From assembly GCF_003265705.1 (NCBI RefSeq), contig NW_020312968.1, positions 8,395,845 to 8,459,844 of the forward strand: DNA of 64,000 nt. Reading direction: 5' to 3'. Source of the DNA: Callorhinus ursinus. Taxonomy: Eukaryota; Chordata; Mammalia; Carnivora; Otariidae. The notes beneath the pieces were generated by a model. The model saw only the letters and a program-made list of their open reading frames with translations. It made no database searches and was not told the origin of the DNA. This document shows positions 56,301 through 64,000 of the stretch, piece by piece (position 1 is the first letter of the stretch; each line of letters starts with the position of its first letter). The position numbers and the translations under genes are program-made.

Positions 56301-57473
56301 TAAATCCATTACCCAAGCCCACAATTTTGAAGGCTATGCTTCTAGCTCCAAGATTGCAAAATCTCAAGCGTGTGGCAAGTATCTTGCCTCTTCCTGCTTA
56401 AGCAACTCCACATTACTCTAAAATTAAATTCTAATGGAAATCTCTGAGAACTACTGAAAGCCTTTGGTTATGGTAGAAAATGAGGAAAATTATTGTGATC
56501 AACTAAAGAATTAACCTATTTTTCCCCAAAAGCACAGGAAATGTATTCACACACACACAAAAAAAGTCCCTGAGGGCTTTAGATAAAATGAAAAAAGTTT
56601 CCTGAATAATAGAGGTTATATTTTTTAAAACTATAAATCTGAACAACTATTTTTTTTTTTTTTGTGAATGGCTAGTAGGTTTAGCTGAGTATGGTATAAA
56701 TTTGCAATTATCTTCAAAGGAATTTATATTAATTTTGTTATGGGCATAAAGAAAGTAGTAGTGAGCCATGTGAATTGAGCTGAATATGTAGTGGATTCCA
56801 GAAAGAAAAGTGTTTTCTTTATGTCATTAATAGAAAATGTCCTGTTCTTGATAGTTTAAAAAGCTTTTTCTTTACTAATGAGGTCACATACTACAGAGTC
56901 TAACTTTTATATTTGTGACTTTCTCTAGGGTATTTGTAATAGCCTGTGTCCAAAATGTAACTTAGGAACTAAAGTGTGAACAGAAGAAATAAAGAAAAAC
57001 AAGAGAGAGAATGAAGGGAAGGGTGATATCCTACAGTGTTTTCTATGGAAGTTTAGCCAGTCGCTCTAACTGTACAGGAATAGTATGGTATAGTTCCCTT
57101 GGGCACAGAGTTTCGTTTGAAAACCCATTCTAGAACTTCTCTCACAGGTTTCAGGGAGCTTCATAAAATAAGGCAAGCTGATGCTCTTTGCAGCTGCAAC
57201 AATGTGCTTAATTTAGGGTGGAGTTCTGTAAGGGTCTATTCACAGGTTTTTCATGAATCGCTCTCAAAGATCCATAAACCCTTGAAATTGCATAGACACA
57301 TTTTTTGACTATCCATATGTGTGTTTATTTTTCTGGAGAAAGGGCCACTAGCTTTCATCAGATTCACAAAAGTATTCAGAGACCCTTGTCTCCAAAAAAA
57401 AATAGGCTAAGAACCACTGCTTTTGTTCATCACTGATTATTTGATATCATTTTCCTTTCACAGAAACAAAGGT

Positions 57474-57502
57474 GGTGTGTGTGTGTGTGTGTGTGTGTGT
57501 GT
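57474..57502 (+). repeat. (GT)n microsatellite
   Basis: About 14 GT units in intron 8. Confidence 0.95.
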
Positions 57503-60126
57503 CTTGACAGGAACTTAATGTTACCATATTCTGGCAGATTTAGTTTACATAAAGCATGATATTTTTAGATATAGCCTCATTCTCTACCTCCCATAACTAG
57601 GAAATTCAAAAGTACTTTGTTTTAGACTATAAGAGCTTTTGTTGTCTATGGAACAAATTTCCATGTATTATCACTGTAGGAAATGGAAGAGAATTTGGAG
57701 GCCAGATATATTCAGTACTTTTGAAAAGGGAGATTCTATCTTGATACTTCATCCAATTTTTAGCACTGGGTCATAATATTATAGTAATAATATAAGTTAA
57801 TATAGTTGTTCTCATCCTTGTAATTGATAATGGCTTCATTCTAAATATAGGAAATTTGATCATCTAAAATGTTTCTCTGTTTCTAGGGGTTACAACAATT
57901 TGGTACAGTAATAAATACATTGATATGAAATCATTTGACAGTTTATTGCTCTCAAGTCACGCTATGAAAATTGATCCGTTGCACCTTTGTATCCTCTCAA
58001 AGGGAAGAGATGTTTCCAACTATCTTGCCTATTGTCCGGTAGATTGTAGATGATCAGAAATTCTAGAAGGCCCATTCTAAGACTTCTCTCGCCATGAGAA
58101 CGTTGAGTGGATCACGATTGGTCTGTGATTTGGAGTAAAGATTCCACCGACAGAATCAGTGCCCAAGATCAGAATTTGGCAAATGCCTCTCTTGGAAGAT
58201 CCTAGAATGAGTCTAAATAAATCATTTGGTATAAAACAGCAAACACAGTGTACTGTTCCTTGGTATGAAGCAATACAATAGCATGTACTAGCGCAAGGAA
58301 AAGGGAAAAATTAAAAAGCACAGTTCTTTGGGAAATACCTCATAAAATAATTTTTAAACATTGGAAAAGAGACCCTTTTCCACCGCATATTAAAATACAC
58401 ATCCACGTAGGGGTGGGTATTTCCTGTGTCAGCAAGTTCTCTTCCAAAAGCAGTGTGCTGTATTAACATTTCAAGTTAGCCCTTAACTTTCAAAGAGCCT
58501 TTCAACAGAATTTACTTACTCCTCGTGATCAGCAGAGGGGAACATGTCTCCTTCATAGACATGTAAATAGAGTTTTAAAGGGACATTTTGTCTGAATCAT
58601 TAAGGGCCTTTGAACCAAAGGGGAGCCACACTGATCTTTCTCTTCCCTCTCCTTGGATTTGAAGGAGGAATTCCCAAAGCTTTTCCATCCACAGAAACAT
58701 CGACCGGCACCACGGGGCATCGCTCTCTTCCAACGCCCTCTGGAGCACAAAAAGAAATCTTGGGACCCACAGTTGTCATTTTCTTACATTTTTAAAATGT
58801 TGATTTAAAAACAGCACCCATTTTTGTGTAACTGACATTTTGGGCATTCCTTTAAGATGAAAACCAAATCATCAAAAACACTGACTTAGAAAAGAGAAGC
58901 CCCCAGGATACTGATAATACTGTGGAAGTATAACAGGGCACCCAATTCAAATACAATCTCTTATTAATGGAGCAAGAAACAAAACCTCATACTATTATTT
59001 CTCACAGGGCAGCAGGTTCTGGATAAAAGAAAAAAAAATAAAACACAGCAGGAAGGGGAAAGGGAAAAACTGAGATGACTAAAGCCTTTTTTTTTTTTTT
59101 TTAGTTCGTATTTACAGAAGTGGTACAGAATCTTGATTATTTCTTTTTTAAGATAACTGCTCTGTACAAAACCATCTCATTTTTATGGTACTGCTCAATT
59201 CCTTAACTATTCTGGGAAGGTGAAGAGTGAGAAAATGCAGCATGATACCAAAATGAGCACAAGATGTTATCCGATGAACCATGATGACCCTTGAGAGGTC
59301 ACTTGAAAATGAACTTCGTTTCTTTTTCATCGTGTCTCATTGGACATTCATTTTTAATACTCATCTTTAATATGTTAGGTTGAACCCCACATGAGTATTG
59401 ATGTTAGGGCAATTTTTAGGGCTTCTAGCTCACCATTAATAACTTAAATACTTTAGAAAAGGTCTGTGACACCCCAGAATTCAACAACTGAATTCAACCA
59501 CTGTTTCCGGACCACCCACCATGTGCCTGGTGCCTTGCTCAGTGGTGAAGGACACGGTAATGGCAGGCGGCAGATGGCAGGATGCCATGTCTTCTGGGTT
59601 CTTTATCGTGACTGTTATGCTCTTAAGAACCCATAATCAAGCGGATCATTTATGGTCAGATATAGATAGACCCCTAATGTAGCCAGCAGTTGACTCAACA
59701 AGTGCATGTATGCCCCCAGCTGATTTTGATAGTCTTTAATAAAGTGAACCATTCAGATGTTTTCTTAGTTAGCACTGTGATGACATCAGGAATCTGGCCT
59801 GCTTTAAATTCCCATTTTTCACATAAGAAACTGAACCACTAGGTACATAGGAGACTTGCTTAAGGTCACATTTAGCTTCCAGTCTTTGGTTGCTGGCTCA
59901 AGGCTTGATCTACTAACCTTCCTTCCTCTCCTTCCTCACCCTATGCACCCCACCCCCAGTAAAGTATGGCAGTGGGTCCCTTCACCGACCCCAGCACCCC
60001 GGGAACTCTGGGGAGAGGGCAAAGTCAGATAGACTCTGGTGGGAAGATTCTGTGAAAGGAAGCAATTTTTGCTCCATATTTTATCCCTTCATATGTTGTG
60101 ATCTCCCCCGTGCTCAGTAATTTTAG

Positions 60127-60219
60127 TTTGTGCTTTTTGTTTCCCTTTTTGTTTCTTTGGTTTGCTGGCTTTGTGTTCTTTTCTCTTTTTTTCCCTTTTC
60201 TTTTCCTTTTTTAATGCAG
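60127..60219 (+). promoter_or_regulatory. TRPM3: Extended polypyrimidine tract and acceptor of exon 9
   Basis: About 80 nt of almost unbroken T/C lead into TTAATGCAG, with several TTCTTTT, TCTTTT and CCCTTTTC elements of the kind bound by U2AF and PTB. Ordinary acceptors need 15-20 nt. TTAAT at 60,211-60,215 is T-rich and close to the AG, so the branch point is probably further upstream. The tract sits at the acceptor that must splice either to exon 7 or to cassette exon 8, so it is a natural place for regulation. That role is inference. Confidence 0.6.
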
Positions 60220-60394
60220 GAATCGGTCAAGGAGTTCCGGTGGTGGCACTCATTGTGGAAGGAGGACCCAATGTGATCTCGATTGTCTTGGAGTACCTTC
60301 GAGACACCCCTCCCGTGCCTGTTGTTGTCTGTGATGGGAGTGGACGGGCATCTGACATCCTGGCATTTGGGCATAAATATTCAGAAGAAGGCGG
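60220..60394 (+). CDS. TRPM3: TRPM3 exon 9: MHR, 175 nt
   Basis: Last exon in the window. Its first two bases, GA, complete Arg (from exon 7) or Gly (from exon 8). It then encodes [36 protein letters not shown] and [17 protein letters not shown], followed by SEEG and two bases of the next codon. The VEGGPN and CDGSGRASD motifs are glycine-rich, nucleotide-binding-like loops of the TRPM SLOG/LSDAT fold. [10 protein letters not shown] fits TRPM3, whereas TRPM1 as I recall has QEEPPIPVVI. The donor is GGCGG|GTAGGT. If the intron is not removed, the frame meets TAG at 60,396-60,398, just one codon on. At 175 nt the phase fits the following exon of the family, which encodes GLINESLRDQ and is not in the window. 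Confidence 0.97.
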
Positions 60395-61140
60395 GTAGGT
60401 AATTTGCCAGGCCCTATAAGAAACCTTTGAGTACAAAGCTGTGTTCCAAGCTCGGGAAGATGGTATCAGTTGATGGAGACATTTGGTCTGGGAAGGTGGT
60501 GGGGAAGGGCAGGGGAATATATTCTAGATGTCCTATGAAGTGAGAAATTCTATGAAAGCCCCACAAGACTAGACTAATAAGGAAGACAAAAGGGAAGGAG
60601 GAGTCATAGCACTTGGTATCCTTTCTCTTCATTTCTTCTCTCTTCTGCTCCTCCTACTAAGGAGAAGCAGGGACTGGGTTTGAACACATAAAGCACAGCG
60701 AATCCGGACCCTATGGTTCATGTGAGTACCTTGGGAGAAGCTGGAATGTGCAGCTTCCAGGCTCAGTTGCCGAACACCAGCTTCACCAAACTGCTGTATG
60801 TTCACAAAGGCCAAATTTTTACCAAAACTTCGGGTGGCCTGTGCTGTCAAATCCTTCTAGATCAGCTCAGAAAGCAGAGCCTCTAACCACTCTGTACACC
60901 CTTACTGGATTCCACCCCCCCCATGCATTTTCCCTGGTCTGTCCCTACTGCTATTTTTAACAGTCCAAAGCCCCAACCCCAAGGAGGACTTCTCTTCCCA
61001 ACCTTCCCTGCCAGTCTGAGGTCCCACCCAGTGAATGGTAAAATCCAAGCACTTGTGCATATTATTAGATCAAAGTAATTCATCCCAAGGTGTGAATGAG
61101 TTTCAGGAGGAAAACTCAGGAGGAGTCATTGAATTTTTAT

Positions 61141-61263
61141 TTTTTTAACTTGTTTAAAAGTTTTTATTTATTTACGTAATCTCTACACCCAACATGGGGC
61201 TCGAACTCATGACCCCAAAATTAAGAGTTGCCTGCTCTTCTGACTGAGCCAGCCAGGCACCCC
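61141..61263 (-). mobile_element. Short tRNA-derived carnivore SINE, antisense
   Basis: TTTTTATTTATTTACGTAAT, CATGGGGCTCGAACTCATGA and CTGACTGAGCCAGCCAGGCA form the reverse complement of a shorter tRNA-Lys SINE type without the CT-rich region. Flanks GTCATTGAATTTTT / GTCATTAACTTTTT suggest an old duplication. Confidence 0.88.
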
Positions 61264-62527
61264 TGGTCATTAACTTTTTAAATAAGGAACTTCCTCACCT
61301 AATCAATTCTCCTAACCCATGACCCTGGTGAGAGAAAGGAGCTCTTCCTACCCTCAAATAGCTCCTAGGAAGTCTAGTAAGTAGACAAGCATGTGATGAT
61401 AATAGTGAGCGACCGGTGAGCTTGCGGACTACAGGACATTCCCTGCCCCACCTGTCGGCCAGGTAGCCATTAACACAGGCACCCTGCCTGGGGAAGTGTG
61501 TGGACCTAAATATAGGAGAGTCACACGGGCCCTCCAATTAACACTGCAAACAGTAACAGTGATGTCAGGTCCCCTGATGAAAGCTTTTGATATGAAAACA
61601 AAAACAAAAACAAAAAACCAATATTCCTAAGCATGAAATTGGAGTTTGCTTCCTGGCAAATTTAAATGACTTTTATCTTCTCCTTTCATTGTAAATATCG
61701 GTCCATTCTCTAGCTAAAAAGCTGAAAAGAACATTGGCCCAAACGCCTCCATGTTGGTTACTAACCAGAGCTCAGGATCCTCAACTGTGCTTGGCTTTTA
61801 TTAAAAATTTAGCCATAGTTCTTATCAATTTAAATATAACAACGTGTTCCTTTTTCAAACATAACTGAAGAACTTATACAGTTTTTTGCTTTGGCTTTCT
61901 TTTTGGCTTCCCAGTGCTTGTAATTATTTTATTGTGTTTCCACAAAGTAGATACAAGGTTGCATTCAGAAGGCACATTTCCTTTTCAGAAAATTCATGGA
62001 AAAGTGAGCTGTTCATCTCAGTATTTCAGGTTTTCTAGGTCTGCACACAATGAAGGTCTCGACCCAGGGCCCCCTTTTTGTCCTTATTGTGGGTTGTATA
62101 CTTTGAAAATGTTACGATTTTTGATTAGTTGCTCTTCCTGATTCTGTTTTTTCATACAGGGGAAATATTACACATTTTAGAGCTTGGGTGGAGGGGCAGG
62201 GTCTCTATATTATTTAACTGAGAGGACAGAGATACACAGAGCAATTATGTGCTTGCCCATGATCCCAGGCCAGGATTTTTTCTGGTCTAATATAAAAATT
62301 TGCTGAAATGGATTTTGTGGTATGTGCCTTCATGCTTTTTATGTAGTACTTCAATGATACTGTTGTTTGAATATAAGTTCCTTTTAGCTTCCCCTTTGCT
62401 TACAATTTCTTAATTTTTTGTATTATTTCATGCATTCCCAAAAAGATAAAATCAATACATTCCTGGTTGTAAACCAATGTCCAGGCTGACAGTTGTGGGT
62501 TCCTTTTCTCTTTCCCCTTTCTTTTTT

Positions 62528-62600
62528 TTAAGTTTTTTTTTAAGTTTTTATTTAAATTCTAGTTAACACACAGTATATTAGTTTCAGGTGTCATGTAGAT
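62528..62600 (-). mobile_element. L1 3' end fragment, antisense, very short
   Basis: 'aagtttttatttaaattcta', 'gttaacacacagtatattag' and 'tttcaggtgtcatgtag' match the antisense 3' end of carnivore L1. Only about 70 bp remain. Confidence 0.7.
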
Positions 62601-64000
62601 TTTTTTTTTCCTTTTCCCAATCCAGTCCCAAATTAAGAGTCAGAAATACCATGCCCTTTTAACTTTAATTAGCAATTTTCATTTTAAAACCAAAGTTTTG
62701 TTTTAGTTCTGACTATTTTATGACCAAAATATGCAAAAGCACAATCTATATGGGATCTGTGCAAATATATAAACCATGGTTGATTATCAAAGAATTAACT
62801 AGCGTGAACATAAAGAATTGAGCTATAATTTCTTCCCTTGGGAATTCTTGAAATTAAAACTTTAAATATTTTAAGAAACATCTAGAAACCGTGATTAAGA
62901 AAGTAGAAACTTCAAGAGAAGCTTTGTAATTGCCGATCCAAATATATAAATCTACATTTATTTATTTTATAGGCTGTTACGATAAAAGTAAACTCTTGCT
63001 CTAGGAAAGCAATTATAAATTTATCCTGATCCAGTGAATTCATGACATTTCTCTGTGTCATCTGAATTGCTGCCAGAATTAATCATGTTTACTTAGCTTG
63101 AATAAGAAGTTGTCTAGCCACACATGTGCAGCCGATTTAAAAAAGCATTTCCAAAGAACATTATTTTGCAGGAGTGTGTTTTCTTTATGCTTAAAAAAAA
63201 AAGATGAACCCATCCCAGACTTCATTCACCAAGAATTTCTTCTTTAATTCCCAAAAAGTCCAACATATTTGGGACATGTTTCACTACAAATAAATATAAA
63301 TGTATAACTATATGTTCATATAAACAAACCTATATAAATAAAGGGGTATAATTGTACATATAAAATTGGTTATAGAAAACACACACACCTTGTTTACAAA
63401 ACCTGAATCAGAGTTTGGAATCATTGATTTTTACTTTTTGGTTATTTTGGTAATTTAAATATGCTTTAAAATGTTTTAAACTCATTTACAGATGGTTAAA
63501 TAAATAATACAGGTCCAAGGACTCATAAATGTGTATATTCAGCTCTAAAGCTTTTCATTTTATAATCTTAAAGAAGTGAATGAAATTTACACACCTTCTA
63601 TTTTAACTTTTGTGAACTTGATATTTTGCCTTTAAATTCCCTATTATTAACCATCTTCCAAGAATATGAATTTGAAAGGGCATCACTTTGGAAGCAAACT
63701 GTAATTGGCAAAACTAATTAACTAACTGTAGATGAGATTACTTGAGGTAGGGGAAGACAGGCCGCATCTATCCCAACACAAATGGGTTTGGATAAACTAG
63801 GAGGCATTTGCAATTAAATTCTTACTTTTGCCTTCTCCTCTGTCTCTGCTCCACGGCACAAGCCCCCCAGAAGAAATGGCCAAACTCTCTCTTTCCCTTA
63901 TTGTCATCCTAAAGTTTCTATTTCTCATCAAAGTTTAAAATGAGTCACAAGTCACTCTCCCTAACTAATTTCATTCCTTAAAAATCTTATCAAATTTTCT

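Larger units (their letters stand above)
40985..60219 (+). other. TRPM3: TRPM3 intron 8 (19,235 nt), host of MIR204
   Basis: Contains MIR204 near its 5' end, a MIR at about 41,200, an L2 3' end at about 43,010-43,410, an ancient repeat at about 45,490-46,690 (a second piece near 51,240-51,480), hAT-type remnants at 47.3 and 47.6 kb, and a MIR at about 48.8 kb. Microsatellites lie at 43.1, 53.3 and 57.5 kb. A pyrimidine tract lies at 45,135-45,265 and T-runs at about 52,178-52,196 and 59,086-59,101. About 57,300-57,420 resembles an old mammalian repeat that I cannot name. I saw no CAN-SINE and no young L1. I recognise nothing in 41,850-43,000, 43,420-44,330, 46,700-47,260, 47,800-48,780, 48,970-50,600, 52,200-53,300, 53,400-57,000 or 57,510-60,120. 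Confidence 0.85.
60395..64000 (+). other. TRPM3: TRPM3 intron 9 (5' part)
   Basis: Begins with GTAGGTAATT. It holds a short antisense tRNA-type SINE at about 61,141-61,263, a (CAAAAA)n stretch near 61,598-61,617 and a short antisense L1 3' end at about 62,528-62,600. The remainder is AT-rich intron. I recognise nothing in 60,430-61,120, 61,270-61,590 or 62,610-64,000. No exon, RNA gene or conserved frame was seen. Confidence 0.8.

Overview
The window is nuclear DNA from a carnivoran mammal. It holds an internal piece of one very large gene, TRPM3, on the + strand. TRPM3 encodes a calcium-permeable TRP cation channel of sensory neurons and other tissues. The order Carnivora is indicated by eleven tRNA-Lys-derived CAN-SINEs and by 5'-truncated L1 copies of carnivore type. 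The SINE heads read like those of bears, seals and mustelids. The dog-type SINEC_Cf head was not seen, so an arctoid caniform is my best guess, as an inference only.

Five TRPM3 coding exons can be placed to the base. Four are constitutive: 5395-5608, 8828-8952, 23802-23973 and 60220-60394 (214, 125, 172 and 175 nt). One is a 75-nt cassette at 40910-40984 that keeps the frame whether it is used or skipped. I number them 5, 6, 7, 9 and 8, following the human numbering as I remember it. Together they encode 228 residues (253 with the cassette) of the cytoplasmic TRPM homology region (MHR1/2, SLOG/LSDAT-like fold). The first exons, the membrane pore and the C-terminus lie outside the window.

MIR204 lies in the intron between exons 8 and 9, on the same strand as TRPM3, at 41733-41842. 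Its 110-nt precursor agrees at every base with the human precursor as I recall it. It begins 748 nt after the cassette exon's donor site, so the host transcript carries both the channel message and a microRNA important in eye and epithelium.

Layout: 1-5394 is intron, with old repeats and a young L1 nested in an older one. 5395-8952 holds exons 5 and 6. 8953-23801 is a SINE-rich intron. Exon 7 is followed by a 16.9-kb intron containing old L1 fragments and a 100-N assembly gap at 30218-30317. Next come cassette exon 8 and MIR204, then a 19.2-kb intron free of recognisable CAN-SINEs. Exon 9 and 3.6 kb of the following intron close the window.

I found no second protein-coding gene, CRISPR array, prokaryotic mobile element or new enzymatic system. 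The remaining open reading frames look like chance ORFs in introns and repeats. The points most worth a second look are the cassette exon and microRNA pair, the stop codon built into the exon 9 donor, the 23.8-kb block without SINEs around MIR204, a G-run upstream of the cassette exon, and a hairpin that abuts the assembly gap.
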